DNA from: Ruegeria sp. A3M17
Lineage (GTDB): Bacteria > Pseudomonadota > Alphaproteobacteria > Rhodobacterales > Rhodobacteraceae
NCBI RefSeq assembly: GCF_003318255.1
Contig: NZ_QOCF01000028.1
Location: forward strand, 1-64,000
Direction of reading: 5' to 3'
Length of the DNA: 64,000 nucleotides
Below, in pieces: positions 1 to 9,170 of this stretch. Positions within the stretch are counted from its first letter, which is position 1. Every line of letters starts with the position of its first letter. Made by a program: the position numbers and the translations under genes. The notes beneath the pieces were generated by a model. It was not told where the DNA came from. It was given only the letters and a program-made list of their open reading frames with translations, and searched no databases.

Positions 1-20
1 ACGAAGAAGCCGCAGAGTAG
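1..20 (+). CDS. possible 3' end of a preceding gene (partial)
   Basis: The first bases can be read as the last five codons (Glu-Glu-Ala-Ala-Glu) of a plus-strand gene that stops with TAG at 18-20, directly before a strong hairpin. Too little is visible to name it, and the reading could be fortuitous. Confidence 0.25.
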
Positions 21-38
21 GCGGGCTGAAACTCACGA

Positions 39-64
39 CCGACCCCCGAATTTATGGGGGTCGG
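39..64 (+). terminator. strong hairpin, likely transcription terminator
   Basis: A perfect 9-bp stem (CCGACCCCC / GGGGGTCGG) encloses an 8-nt A/T-rich loop just after the partial gene at the left edge. No T tract follows, so it may act as a Rho-assisted or 3'-end stabilising structure rather than a classical intrinsic terminator. Confidence 0.55.
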
Positions 65-123
65 CCATAAGAAATGAGCGGTGCCCCGAAGGGCAAAGCC
101 GAAGACCATCAGGTGGAGGAACA

Positions 124-1119
124 ATGAAACACTATGTCCTCAAAAATGCCCGTTCACGGCAAGCCAGCGTTGCCAGGCAAACACCCAACAGAAATCATCA
201 TGTCGATGTTGTCCTCTCTGGCGCGGACACCGAAGCATCTGCACAGATCGTCCTGGATTTCTTTGATGCCTTGAACAGGCTGGCCGAACATCATTCTTAC
301 ATCATCAACATTCGCAGGTTGGCTAAAGACCCGGTCGGAGGGCCGCTGTACTGGTCTGGGCGAACGGCACTGTTTTGGGGGGATATCCACGAAAACTGGC
401 GGTTGGATGACTCTGAGAAATCCTGGACCTCGCAGGTTGTGAACCTGTCGTCGCGCACAATACTTGTCGGCAGCGCCGTTTTGCTGCTTGCTCAGATCGG
501 GCGGGCAGAAAAAACGGTCGCCGCGGTGCACCCTAACTTCACGGCCGCAGCGCAGGAAATCGGACTGATCGAAGATGGATCGGGTGTTCACATGGCCTAT
601 GATAACCGTTTGCACAGCGCATCGACCCGGTTAAGCGGCTTACGGTTGTTGTCCAATTTCGTTTCGATCGATCACGGAGAGCACCTCGCAGACACTCTGC
701 GTGGATACATTGGCCTGTCCGAGCCAAAAAGGACCGCCAAGAGCCATCTTGCAATCCGGCTTTTCCAACGATCCGAGGCCGATCCACAAGTGCGCAGAGC
801 CATCGAAACGATGAGTGATAATCTTGAGGAGCCATTGCGGATCTCGGATCTGGCGCAAATGCTGGGTACGTCTACCAGACAGTTGCAGCGTCGGTTCCTG
901 AACAGAACCGGCACAAAGCTTTTGACAACGTACAGAGAGCTGCGTCTGGAACGAGCTGACACCTTGCTTCGAACAACGGATCTGTCGCAGCGAGAGATTT
1001 CGGCAGCTACCGGGTTTTCTTCTGCCGTCGCTTTGGGTCGCGCCTTTCGTGCCCACTACAAGACATCCCCGGACGACATCCGAAATCAACGCTTTGCGGG
1101 ACAGTTGTCCGCCAGGTAG
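124..1119 (+). CDS. AraC-family transcriptional regulator with DJ-1/PfpI-like N-terminal domain
   Basis: This 331-residue protein has a C-terminal AraC/XylS DNA-binding domain (about residues 220-325). Its two helix-turn-helix units are visible as RISDLAQMLGTSTRQLQRRF and, later, SQREISAATGFSSAVALGRAFR, with the usual SPDDIR ending. The N-terminal 190 residues fit the class I glutamine-amidotransferase-like (DJ-1/PfpI) sensor domain found in GbdR/CdhR-type regulators, although the nucleophile-elbow Cys is not obvious, so it is probably non-catalytic. The start at 124 has a clear ribosome site (GGTGGAGGAACA). It is convergent with the cyclase gene that follows. The ligand and target genes cannot be told from the sequence. 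Confidence 0.85.
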   Translation: MKHYVLKNARSRQASVARQTPNRNHHVDVVLSGADTEASAQIVLDFFDALNRLAEHHSYIINIRRLAKDPVGGPLYWSGRTALFWGDIHENWRLDDSEKSWTSQVVNLSSRTILVGSAVLLLAQIGRAEKTVAAVHPNFTAAAQEIGLIEDGSGVHMAYDNRLHSASTRLSGLRLLSNFVSIDHGEHLADTLRGYIGLSEPKRTAKSHLAIRLFQRSEADPQVRRAIETMSDNLEEPLRISDLAQMLGTSTRQLQRRFLNRTGTKLLTTYRELRLERADTLLRTTDLSQREISAATGFSSAVALGRAFRAHYKTSPDDIRNQRFAGQLSAR

Positions 1120-1353
1120 GACGAAAAGGATCGCGCCCCGGTATACCGTCGGTTCGTAACCCCCACCTCAAGTCAAACACACCCGCTGACCCACGCATCG
1201 GGTGAGTTGCCGTTCCCATTGGGTCGTCATCTGCGTGGGTGCAGAAACTGCTTTGGTTGGCTCGGTCTTTTAATTGCAGGCGCGTCCATCGCTGGCACAT
1301 GACCGCCTGACCCCGCCTTTTGAAGTTACCAAGGGCGCAACTCCCTGCATTTG

Positions 1354-2991
1354 TCAGGGAAAGGGCGCATAAACGTGAGGCGCCGCCCGGCTTTCGACCA
1401 GACGCGCCAATTCAAAGGCCGAAACGCGGGTTCCTATGCCTTTCAGATCGAATGGTCCCGCCGGGGTCATATCTATCCGGACTTGACGCGCAGTCGCCCT
1501 TGAGACAAGCACCTGACCGTCCTTGGCAATTTTGCAAAGGCGTGCCGCCAGATTGGGCGCCGGCCCGATGGCCGAGTAATCCAGACGACCCTCAAAACCA
1601 ATTCGACCCAAGGTTGCTGCGCCCGTTGCGATCCCAATGCCGAGGCCAAGACCGTGTTGAGCTATACCGGCCCTGTATGGGACCATCGCCTTTCGGACAC
1701 CCACTTGCATTTTCTGGGCCAGATCAACGGCACGCTGCGCAGCATCATCCAGCGGCACCGGCGCGCCGAACAAAACCATCAAACCGTCGCCAAGAAACCG
1801 CTCCAACGTTCCTCCACAGGCTTCGACAAGCGGTCCACAAGTGCCGTGAAATGAGTTCAGGGCCGCGACGACCTGGTCCGCATTGGCAACAGTGGCGAAG
1901 GCCGTGAACCCGCGCAGATCGGCAAAAAGAACTGTGATCTCGGCCTTACGGGTTCTCAAGACATCCGCCTCATCCGTCGCGCCGACAATCATCGCTGCCA
2001 CCTGCGACGGCAGGAAGCGTTTCAGACGATTGGCGCGCTCGATCTCTTCTATCTGGTTGGCGACCCGAGTTTCCAGCGCTGCATTCAAATCGGCCAGCTG
2101 GGCTTTTTGCACTTCGACTTGCCCGTAAAGCGCACCCAGTTTTTCGCTGGTCTGGTTCACGTGGTTTGCCAGCTCGCCCAGTTCGTCCCGATTGGGAACC
2201 GTAATCCGGTTGTCGAACCCACCCCGGGACAGCTTGCTGAGCACCGCATGGATGCGTTCGATCGGCCACAATAGGGACGACGAAATCGAATATCCCAACA
2301 AAAGGGCAATCCCAATCGCTGCGATCGCCGCAGCCGTGATGCTCAGGCGTGAGGTCAAATATGCCTGTTCTGTTGTCCGCGCCAGTTCGCGCACTTCCTG
2401 TTCAACATCCTGCGCCACCGTATACGCCTCGCGTTGCATGGCTTGTAGTGGCTCAAACATTTGGTCGATACCGTGTTGCGCTGCGGCTAACAGATCGCCT
2501 TCGCGGTTCAGACGGCGCAGTTCAGTGATTGCCGGTAAAATGTCCTGAAGGTCAGATCGAAGGTTCGCGATCGCCTGCGCATCCGGCATTCCCGGCTGTC
2601 CGAAACTGCGAAAACCAAGGGCAAGGTTACGCTCCAGCGCCGCCGAAACGTGAAGTATCGAACGCGTAGAAGCTCCCAGAATTCCGTTCTGACGAGGAAA
2701 GTCCTTCAGGTTCTGCGGAACGAACAAGGACAGTAGGTGTGTGTTCAGGTTCGAGATCGTCGTGTGGGTGTCATTGAAAAACGCAATACGTTCCTGATCG
2801 CGCATCATCGTCTCGGACCGCAGATTGGCCTGATGCAAGGCATAAAGACCAAACAACACCAAGCAGACCAGCAAACCGGTTATCCCTAGAAAAGCCACCA
2901 GCAGCTTGGCCCGAACCGAAAGAGCGACCTTGGCGACGCTGAGCGCGACCAAGGGCGGCCTGTCAGGGCCACCGTTGCGGTCGTGTGTCAT
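1354..2991 (-). CDS. membrane-bound class III adenylate/guanylate cyclase with HAMP domain
   Basis: The protein has an N-terminal membrane segment, a periplasmic helical sensor region, a second membrane segment, a HAMP linker (PIERIHAVLSKLSRGGFDNR), a coiled coil and a C-terminal class III nucleotidyl cyclase domain. The metal-binding aspartates appear in VLFADLRGFTAF and RFLGDGLMVLFG, and the transition-state motif in PAPNLAARL. It should make cAMP or cGMP in response to an external or membrane signal. I place the start at 2991 (MTHDRNGG), preceded by a GGCGGGGGG ribosome site, giving about 545 residues. A start at 3063 would add 24 unconvincing residues. It lies beside the Crp/Fnr gene in the same direction with about 120 bp between them, so linkage to denitrification is possible but unproven. 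Confidence 0.88.
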   Translation of the reverse strand: MTHDRNGGPDRPPLVALSVAKVALSVRAKLLVAFLGITGLLVCLVLFGLYALHQANLRSETMMRDQERIAFFNDTHTTISNLNTHLLSLFVPQNLKDFPRQNGILGASTRSILHVSAALERNLALGFRSFGQPGMPDAQAIANLRSDLQDILPAITELRRLNREGDLLAAAQHGIDQMFEPLQAMQREAYTVAQDVEQEVRELARTTEQAYLTSRLSITAAAIAAIGIALLLGYSISSSLLWPIERIHAVLSKLSRGGFDNRITVPNRDELGELANHVNQTSEKLGALYGQVEVQKAQLADLNAALETRVANQIEEIERANRLKRFLPSQVAAMIVGATDEADVLRTRKAEITVLFADLRGFTAFATVANADQVVAALNSFHGTCGPLVEACGGTLERFLGDGLMVLFGAPVPLDDAAQRAVDLAQKMQVGVRKAMVPYRAGIAQHGLGLGIGIATGAATLGRIGFEGRLDYSAIGPAPNLAARLCKIAKDGQVLVSRATARQVRIDMTPAGPFDLKGIGTRVSAFELARLVESRAAPHVYAPFP

Positions 2992-3111
2992 GCTGCACCC
3001 CCCGCCGAAATACGCGGCAGAACTGACATCATTGTACACAAATATGCGAAAAAACGCTAGCAAATATGCCGAAATGTCTGCGCAAATAAGCCAGCCGAAG
3101 CGGAATGTGCA

Positions 3112-3804
3112 CTACTTTTCGGACGAGTCGCTTTCGGCGTAGTCGCGAAGGCTTTGGATATCCGCGATTTCGGCGTGATTACGGTTGATTTTCACGCCCA
3201 CCGGCTTGAGCCGCGAAAATGCCCGGCTCAGACTTTCGGGTTTCATGCCCAAGCGCCCGGCAATCAGCATTTTATCATAAGGCAGCTCAACCTCACAGCC
3301 GCCGGACACCTTGTCGGACAGGTTCAGCAAAAACTCGGCCACCCTTTGCGCGCCGGTCTGGGCCTTGAGTTGCTCCAGCTGCGCAACCAGTGAATGCAGA
3401 TGGGTAAAGGTCGAAGCCAGGATCGACACGCCAATCTCAGGGTCTTCGCGCATCAGAGACAAAAGAAGCGGGCTGGGAATATGCATGATTTCGCAGGCGG
3501 AAACAGCCTCGGCAGAGACAGGGTAAGGCACATTGCGCAGCGCGACCGCCTCGCCAAAACTTTCGCCACGGGTAAAGACACTCACCACGGCCTCGGCGCC
3601 TGTTGGCGCCATACGAAACAGCTTGACCCAACCCGCCAGAACCACGTGAACCGCCTTAGCCTCTTCCTCCTGCAGAAAAATCGTCTCGCCCCGATCGTAG
3701 CGCCGCCAGATCGCATGGCTGAGCAGCTTGTCGATATGATGCTCTGGCAGGCTTTTCAGCAATAGCGACTGTCTGGCGATTGCCTTTTGTGTTTCATGGG
3801 CCAA
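3112..3804 (-). CDS. dnr: Crp/Fnr-family regulator, Dnr/NnrR type (NO-responsive denitrification regulator)
   Basis: A 230-residue regulator with an N-terminal cyclic-nucleotide-like beta-barrel (about 20-140), a dimerisation helix and a C-terminal helix-turn-helix (KMLIAGRLGMKPESLSRAF). It lacks the N-terminal cysteine cluster that binds Fe-S in FNR, and it lies beside the denitrification genes. This is the pattern of Dnr/NnrR proteins, which sense NO (often through haem) and switch on nir, nor and nos. The recognition helix fits the TTGAC-N4-GTCAA-type sites found through the cluster. It is divergent from hemA, with one such site between them, suggesting autoregulation or joint control. Assignment to a precise Dnr subclass is not possible here. 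Confidence 0.8.
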   Translation of the reverse strand: MAHETQKAIARQSLLLKSLPEHHIDKLLSHAIWRRYDRGETIFLQEEEAKAVHVVLAGWVKLFRMAPTGAEAVVSVFTRGESFGEAVALRNVPYPVSAEAVSACEIMHIPSPLLLSLMREDPEIGVSILASTFTHLHSLVAQLEQLKAQTGAQRVAEFLLNLSDKVSGGCEVELPYDKMLIAGRLGMKPESLSRAFSRLKPVGVKINRNHAEIADIQSLRDYAESDSSEK

Positions 3805-3909
3805 GAAGTGCCCCCTTTTTCCCTGGCCAATCTCTCGGCCGGTACATTCGTTGCCTTATGGCTATGCCAAACCTGAATCCTCTGCACCAGCTTTTTCCTG
3901 CGCCACAAC

Positions 3910-3923
3910 TTGACAATTGTCAT
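3910..3923 (+). promoter_or_regulatory. FNR/Dnr-type box in the dnr-hemA intergenic region
   Basis: TTGACAATTGTCAT matches the TTGAC-N4-GTCAA dyad with one end mismatch and contains a perfect 12-bp palindrome. Its centre is about 69 bp before the chosen hemA start and 112 bp before dnr. The hemA spacing equals that of the norC, nirS, nnrS and nosC sites in this window. Confidence 0.65.
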
Positions 3924-3985
3924 GTCATCGCACCGCCACCATGCCTAACCTCAGGTCAAAGCCAGTATTCCCGGGAGTGTGTGAG

Positions 3986-5209
3986 ATGGACTACCAGCGA
4001 TTTTTCACCCAGAGCCTTGATGATTTGCGGGACGAAGGAAACTATCGCGTTTTCATAGATCTGCAACGGCACTGCGGGGCCTTCCCAAATGCGCGCCAGA
4101 CTGATGGAGCGGTGCAGCGAGATGTGCGGATCTGGTGTTCCAACGACTATCTGGGCATGGGGCAGCATTCGGAGGTGATTGGTGCGATGCATGACGCACT
4201 GGATCGCTGCGGTGCAGGTGCGGGTGGCACGCGCAACATCTCGGGAACAACACATGACCACGTGCTGCTGGAAAATGAACTGGCCGATCTGCACGGGAAA
4301 GAGGCCGCGCTGCTGTTCACTTCGGGCTACGTCTCGAACTGGGCCGCGCTGGGAACTCTGGCGGCCAAAATCCCCGGGCTGATCGTTTTCTCTGATGCGT
4401 TGAATCACGCGTCGATGATCGAAGGCATCCGCCATTCGCGCGCGCAAAAGGTCATCTGGAAGCACAACGATCTGGCAGACCTCGAGGCGAAGCTGGCTGC
4501 TGCCGATCCCGACGCGCCCAAGATGATTGCGTTTGAATCCGTCTATTCGATGGATGGCGACATCGCTCCGATCAAGGATATCTGCGATTTGGCCGACAAA
4601 TACGGCGCGATGACCTATCTGGATGAAGTTCACGCCGTTGGTCTTTACGGCCCCCGTGGCGGTGGCATTGCCGAGCGTGAGGGGCTGATGGACCGGCTGA
4701 CCGTGATCGAAGGCACGCTGGGCAAAGCATACGGCGTGGTTGGCGGGTACATCGCTGCCTCGGCTGCGCTATGCGATTTTGTGCGCAGTTTTTCCAGCGG
4801 GTTCATCTTTACCACCGCCCTGCCCCCCGCAATTGCGGCAGGTGCTGCCGCCTCGATCCGACATCTGAAGCAGTCGAATGCCGAGCGTGACCTTCAAAAA
4901 GCGCGCGTGGATAAGGTCCGGGCCCGGTTGGATGCCGAAGGTATCCCCCACTTGCCCAATCCCAGCCATATCATCCCCGTGATGGTGGGCGATCCAATGA
5001 AATGTAAATTCATCTCGGACACGCTGCTGGAAGAGTTCGGCATTTATATCCAGCCGATCAACTACCCCACCGTGCCCAAAGGGACTGAACGTTTGCGTAT
5101 CACGCCATCGCCCGTGCATACGGATGAAGATATCGACCATCTGGTCGGCGCACTGTCGGCGCTGTGGCAACGCTGCCAGATCGCGCGGATGCCGATGGCG
5201 GCGCAATAG
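3986..5209 (+). CDS. hemA: 5-aminolevulinate synthase
   Basis: This is the pyridoxal-phosphate enzyme that condenses succinyl-CoA and glycine, the first step of tetrapyrrole synthesis in Alphaproteobacteria. Visible motifs include the glycine-rich [12 protein letters not shown], the substrate region [17 protein letters not shown], the PLP-site [10 protein letters not shown] and the catalytic lysine in [13 protein letters not shown]. The start at 3986 (MDYQRFF) gives 407 residues, the normal family length, behind a GGGAGTGTGTGAG ribosome site. A start 23 codons upstream would overlap the FNR-type box. Its place next to dnr, with a matching box, suggests that haem supply for cytochrome cd1, NorBC and haem d1 is raised together with denitrification. 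Confidence 0.95.
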   Translation: MDYQRFFTQSLDDLRDEGNYRVFIDLQRHCGAFPNARQTDGAVQRDVRIWCSNDYLGMGQHSEVIGAMHDALDRCGAGAGGTRNISGTTHDHVLLENELADLHGKEAALLFTSGYVSNWAALGTLAAKIPGLIVFSDALNHASMIEGIRHSRAQKVIWKHNDLADLEAKLAAADPDAPKMIAFESVYSMDGDIAPIKDICDLADKYGAMTYLDEVHAVGLYGPRGGGIAEREGLMDRLTVIEGTLGKAYGVVGGYIAASAALCDFVRSFSSGFIFTTALPPAIAAGAAASIRHLKQSNAERDLQKARVDKVRARLDAEGIPHLPNPSHIIPVMVGDPMKCKFISDTLLEEFGIYIQPINYPTVPKGTERLRITPSPVHTDEDIDHLVGALSALWQRCQIARMPMAAQ

Positions 5210-5235
5210 TCAAAGCGCCCCCTCGTTTCAAAATC

Positions 5236-5260
5236 GCCGCCTCATCGAGGCGGCTTTCTT
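5236..5260 (+). terminator. intrinsic terminator after hemA
   Basis: An 8-bp perfect GC-rich stem (GCCGCCTC / GAGGCGGC) with a 3-nt loop is followed by TTTCTT, 27 bp after the hemA stop codon. Confidence 0.85.
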
Positions 5261-5303
5261 GGCGCGACAAACTTCTGCCCAATTCACATTCTAACCGGAA
5301 AGC

Positions 5304-5783
5304 ATGAAGCAGTTTATTCCTTTAGGTTGTATTGTCCTCGCCCTCAGTGGGTGCAGCCGAGAAACCCCACGCGACAAGATGTTCGATGAATTGCGTACGC
5401 AAAAGGATGTTCAGACGCCTTTTCCAAGCGCAGGTTATACCTATGCCAGCTTTGACACCGGCCACGGCTATCAAATCGAGTATCTGGATTCCAATGGGCG
5501 CGCTTTTCTTTGGTACCCGGGCAATCGTAGTGCTGTGTCGGGCGAATGGAAAATCGTGCTGGACGAGATTTGCTATCGCTACGGCTCGAACACGTTCAAC
5601 CCTCAAACATTGCAGCGAGGCGGATCCTGGAGCTGCGATTACACGGGACGGGCTGGCTATCTCGTCACCGCCTATCAAAAAGGTGATCCCTTCAATTTGA
5701 GATCCGGGAAAATCCCTTATGCCCGCAGCAAATGCGATCTTCCCAAAGGTTTGAATCAAGTAAAAAACGTGAGTTGCAAATGA
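5304..5783 (+). CDS. small lipoprotein, DUF995-like
   Basis: A 159-residue protein with a lipoprotein signal peptide (lipobox LSGC, Cys at about residue 17), so it is expected to be anchored in the membrane facing the periplasm. The core has aromatic/glycine patches (YQIEYLDSNGRAFLWYPGN, GEWKI) and several cysteines, recalling the DUF995 family of alphaproteobacterial exported proteins. That match is from memory of the pattern and is tentative. Its stop codon overlaps the start of the next gene (ATGA), so the two are translationally coupled. No function is known. Confidence 0.7.
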   Translation: MKQFIPLGCIVLALSGCSRETPRDKMFDELRTQKDVQTPFPSAGYTYASFDTGHGYQIEYLDSNGRAFLWYPGNRSAVSGEWKIVLDEICYRYGSNTFNPQTLQRGGSWSCDYTGRAGYLVTAYQKGDPFNLRSGKIPYARSKCDLPKGLNQVKNVSCK

Positions 5784-6382
5784 AAGCTCTTTTGTCCGCA
5801 TTGGCATTTGTCCTGCTTGGCCACACAACTGCCATAGCTTGCACGAACATGAACCGTTTGCCGGTTTTCAACTACAAAAAGCATGCCAGCGGTAACGCCG
5901 ACTTTTACGGGGTCGACCCCAAGAAGGGTCGATCTATCATCATCCGACATACTGACGGTATCTCGAGGATTGATATCCGCGCAAAACGGGGCGCGAAGGA
6001 TCTATATACCAAGTCAGGAACAGGTTCGCCACTTCCTGTGACTGTCACGGTAACCGAGAATTTGTGCGTTCAAGGCAGCAAGAAGCTTTTCACCAAAAAG
6101 TTCCACGCCCGGTTGAAGGAACAGCATTCCACGCAGTTCTTTACCCCGTTTGTGGCGAAACAGAACAAAGATCAGGCCATTTCTCTGGCTCAATCGGTTT
6201 TGCGGGCAACGTACTGTCCAAAAGGTGAAATCGCGCTGAACCACAAATTCCAATATGTCGACAAGTCCGGCAACAATCCGGTGGTGAAAACTGCGCCTGC
6301 TGCCCGAGCCTGGGGGGCAGATCCATTCGATGAAGAGTGGATCATTCAACTCACCTGCTCGGAATGGCGAAGTATCCAATAG
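5780..6382 (+). CDS. exported protein of unknown function
   Basis: About 200 residues, beginning with a typical signal peptide (MKALLSALAFVLLGHTTAIA) followed by a Cys. I chose the start at 5780, which overlaps the previous stop codon. A start 48 bp upstream would put an unlikely basic stretch before the signal peptide. The mature part is basic, with a few cysteines and no motif I recognise. It pairs with the lipoprotein gene before it and is convergent with norF. Nothing in the sequence links it to nitrogen metabolism. Confidence 0.65.
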   Translation: MKALLSALAFVLLGHTTAIACTNMNRLPVFNYKKHASGNADFYGVDPKKGRSIIIRHTDGISRIDIRAKRGAKDLYTKSGTGSPLPVTVTVTENLCVQGSKKLFTKKFHARLKEQHSTQFFTPFVAKQNKDQAISLAQSVLRATYCPKGEIALNHKFQYVDKSGNNPVVKTAPAARAWGADPFDEEWIIQLTCSEWRSIQ

Positions 6383-6400
6383 TGACTGCGGCAGACGGCT

Positions 6401-6697
6401 TCAGATCAGGTACAACGCCAGAATAAGGCACGCAAAGGCGATCATGACAAAAGTGAACCCGCGCAGCCACGTGGGGCTTTCGGCAAGGTCGAGATAGCGC
6501 GCGAGGATCACCCGCGCTTTGATCAGCGCCAGAATCAGAATGCCTCCACCAAGTAAGGCCGAGTACACTGGCAGCATGGTCAGCAATGTGGATGCCAGGC
6601 TGAGTGCCAGCAGGGCAATCCATGCGTGTGTCAGTAGATTCGAATGCCTCCGGCGGGAGGAGTTGAGAAAAGAAGAAGCGCTAGGCATGCCTATCAT
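6401..6697 (-). CDS. norF: NorF-like small membrane protein (cytochrome c oxidase subunit IV-type)
   Basis: A protein of about 98 residues with three hydrophobic segments in the style of the subunit IV/NorF family, the last gene of the norCBQDEF operon. NorF is thought to help assemble or sustain nitric oxide reductase activity. The chosen start overlaps the norE stop codon (ATGA), with a second possible start three codons later at 6688. The family is poorly conserved, so position in the operon is the main evidence. Confidence 0.7.
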   Translation of the reverse strand: MIGMPSASSFLNSSRRRHSNLLTHAWIALLALSLASTLLTMLPVYSALLGGGILILALIKARVILARYLDLAESPTWLRGFTFVMIAFACLILALYLI

Positions 6698-7242
6698 CCC
6701 AACAGGTAGATCACGGGAAACAGCATGATCCAAACCAGATCGACCATGTGCCAGAACTGAGCGCCTGCCTCGATATTGTGGACATCGTCGCGCCAGGCGA
6801 CTAATAGCAGGATACCCACTCCGGCCAGCACATGTGCCGCGTGAAAGCCCGTCAGCAAGTAGTAGAACATGAAGAACGGGTGGGTCTCAAACGTGATTCC
6901 CTGCGCCGCTTTGCCTGCGTATTCGACACCTTTGATGACCAGGAACACCACGCCCAACAGAGCCGCGCCAATCAGCGCGAGGCGGGCGATGCCACGACGG
7001 CAAGCACGGCGCCAATTCAGCGCCTGCACGGCGAGGTAACCTGACGTAACCAGCACTGCTGTATTGAAGGCCGCACCCGTGCGATAAAGATGCGACTGCG
7101 CCTCCGCAAAGCCCGCCGGGTCGGTCAGGCGAACGGCCATAAAGGCGATCAAGCCTGCCCCGAATACCAGCAGCTCCGAGATGATGAGCACCCACATCAA
7201 CAACTCACCCGGAAGCTCGTCGATCAGGGAGGTATCGCTCAT
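6694..7242 (-). CDS. norE: NorE, cytochrome c oxidase subunit III-like protein of the nor operon
   Basis: A protein of about 182 residues with five hydrophobic helices and subunit III-like motifs (ELLMWVLIISELLVFG near the N-terminus, and the HAAHVLAGV and FWHMVDLVWI segments near the end). NorE is a membrane accessory protein for nitric oxide reductase. The start at 7242 (MSDTSLID) overlaps the norD stop codon by four bases. The open frame runs further upstream, but only as an out-of-frame shadow of norD. Confidence 0.85.
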   Translation of the reverse strand: MSDTSLIDELPGELLMWVLIISELLVFGAGLIAFMAVRLTDPAGFAEAQSHLYRTGAAFNTAVLVTSGYLAVQALNWRRACRRGIARLALIGAALLGVVFLVIKGVEYAGKAAQGITFETHPFFMFYYLLTGFHAAHVLAGVGILLLVAWRDDVHNIEAGAQFWHMVDLVWIMLFPVIYLLG

Positions 7243-9161
7243 GCGCCGACCAGTTGGCGGTAGATCTGCGGCAGCGCCATAGTCAGCCGGTGCGGGTCGG
7301 GGATGACGGCGAAACCGCCCTGTCCGAACATGCGGGGGAACCAGCTTTTGCCTGTCTTGTCGATGGTCACACCAAACACTGATTGCCCGGCGCGGCGGGC
7401 CTCGCGGACAGCCATGCAGGTGTCTTCGATACCGTGGCGGCCTTCGTAATGGTCCAGATCGTTGGGCTTGCCATCGGTGATGACCAGCAGCAGGCGGCGC
7501 TTTCGCGATTGTGCCGTCAGGTCGACTGAACAATGTCGGATCGCAGCCCCGAGCCGGGTATAGTGGCCCGGCCGCAGCGATGCGATGCGCTGTTCAACGG
7601 TCGTACCCATCGGCTCATCAAAGCGTTTGCAGCGCTGTACGTAGACGCGCTGGCGTTTTAGCGAACTGAAGGCGTGGATGGCGAAATCGTCACCACAGGC
7701 GTTCAGGCCCCAGGCGAGCGCGGCCAGTGCCTCGCGCGCGATGTCGATCACGGCCCGGCCTGTGACGGCGCTTTCAGTGGAGCGGCTGACATCCAGCAGG
7801 ATCGAGATGGCAAGGTCGCGCGCCTCGGGACGGGATTGCATCCAGATACGCTCGGTTCCTTCGCCATTGGCGCAGCGATCGACCTGCGCTCGAACGGCGG
7901 CCTCGATATCCAATTGGTCGCCATCCAGATGGCCGCGCGTCATAACACGACCTGGGCGAAGGGCTTCAAATTGGCGCTTAACGGCGCGGATCCGGCGGGC
8001 GGTCGCTGGATCCTTTCCGAACGCGGCCGCGTCATCGCGAATATCGGCATCCGAAAGTAGGACGTTAACGTGGTCAGGCAGGTATTGCCCCGTGCGTACA
8101 TCCCACTCGGGGTAGAGGATGCGGCCTGACAACCGCTCGCGATTCACATCCTCGGGTGCAAGGTCCAGATGCAGTTTCAGCTTGGTGGGCGGGGCTTTTG
8201 AGATTTGTCCAAGGCCAATCTCTTCTTGGTCGTCGGCAGCCTTTTTGGCGTTGTCGGGATCATCGTCGTCGATACGGCGATTGATGTTAAGAAACTCAGC
8301 CCAGCTGAGGATGGCTTCGAACTTGTGCAGGATGAAACTGTCACTGCGGGATGCCTGATCCGATTTGCGGCGGCGGGCGCGATGGGTTTTCTTGCCAGAT
8401 TCCTCGGGCGGACCTTCGGTGTCGGGGTTTTCTACCTCGTTGTGTTCGGAAAAGCCGACGGCGCGCAGTTCGGGCCACAAGGGGACCGGGCGCATCGGCT
8501 GATAGCCGCGCGGTGCAATCATGTCATCGTCCATTGCCAGAAGGTGTTCGGCTATTTCAGACAGCGGGCTTGGATCGCCCAGTCGATGTCGGATCAATTC
8601 TTCGACAGCGGCCTCGACGGGCGGAAGGTTGGGAATGTCACGTTGATGCAGCACCCCTTTGCAGAGTTCGGCGTAAAGTGGGCGCAAGCCGGGGGCGTCC
8701 TCCAGAGTCGCCTCGACCATGTGTCGAGCGGCGATCAGCGCACTCAAGTCGGCGCGTAACGGATCATTGTCATCAATTCGGGTTCCGGCATGGGCCGCCG
8801 CAGCCGCCAGCCAGACGTACAGTGCGCCGTTGGCCGCGCGCACGGGAAACACCGCCAAACGGTCCGGCAGGCGCAGAACCTCGCCATCAAACGAAGCGCG
8901 CGGCATCAGTTCCACCTCAGTGGCCAGCCGACGGCGCCAGCTTAGGCGATGGCGGGAAACCTCGGGTGAGACCGGGCGTAATTCGACGCCCGGACTACCC
9001 CCAAGTCCTCGGAAGAGGACAGCCAACCGCCCCGCGACCTCAGAAAGGTCGACCGCGGCTCCAACATGCACCTCCGGTGCATCGAAGCGGCTGGCAAGGG
9101 TGTGCCACAGTTTCCCGATCGTTTCTTCGGGTTCCCATGGCTCAAAATCGATCTTGACCAT
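7239..9161 (-). CDS. norD: NorD, von Willebrand factor A-domain protein for NO reductase activation
   Basis: A 640-residue protein with a C-terminal VWA domain (about residues 445-640) carrying the metal-ion-dependent adhesion motif as LLDVSRSTES and LLLVITDGKPND. A long, mainly helical N-terminal part holds an acidic/basic low-complexity patch around residues 250-300. NorD works with the AAA+ protein NorQ to mature NorCB, probably by remodelling the complex during insertion of the Fe-B centre. It lies 9 bp after norQ and overlaps norE, so it belongs to one operon. Confidence 0.92.
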   Translation of the reverse strand: MVKIDFEPWEPEETIGKLWHTLASRFDAPEVHVGAAVDLSEVAGRLAVLFRGLGGSPGVELRPVSPEVSRHRLSWRRRLATEVELMPRASFDGEVLRLPDRLAVFPVRAANGALYVWLAAAAAHAGTRIDDNDPLRADLSALIAARHMVEATLEDAPGLRPLYAELCKGVLHQRDIPNLPPVEAAVEELIRHRLGDPSPLSEIAEHLLAMDDDMIAPRGYQPMRPVPLWPELRAVGFSEHNEVENPDTEGPPEESGKKTHRARRRKSDQASRSDSFILHKFEAILSWAEFLNINRRIDDDDPDNAKKAADDQEEIGLGQISKAPPTKLKLHLDLAPEDVNRERLSGRILYPEWDVRTGQYLPDHVNVLLSDADIRDDAAAFGKDPATARRIRAVKRQFEALRPGRVMTRGHLDGDQLDIEAAVRAQVDRCANGEGTERIWMQSRPEARDLAISILLDVSRSTESAVTGRAVIDIAREALAALAWGLNACGDDFAIHAFSSLKRQRVYVQRCKRFDEPMGTTVEQRIASLRPGHYTRLGAAIRHCSVDLTAQSRKRRLLLVITDGKPNDLDHYEGRHGIEDTCMAVREARRAGQSVFGVTIDKTGKSWFPRMFGQGGFAVIPDPHRLTMALPQIYRQLVGA

Positions 9162-9170
9162 TGGCCGGCC

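Noticed and set aside
1190-1239. An 8-bp inverted repeat (CCCACGCA / TGCGTGGG) between the AraC and cyclase genes
   Set aside because: The loop is 34 nt and no T tract follows on either side, so a terminator call is not supported.
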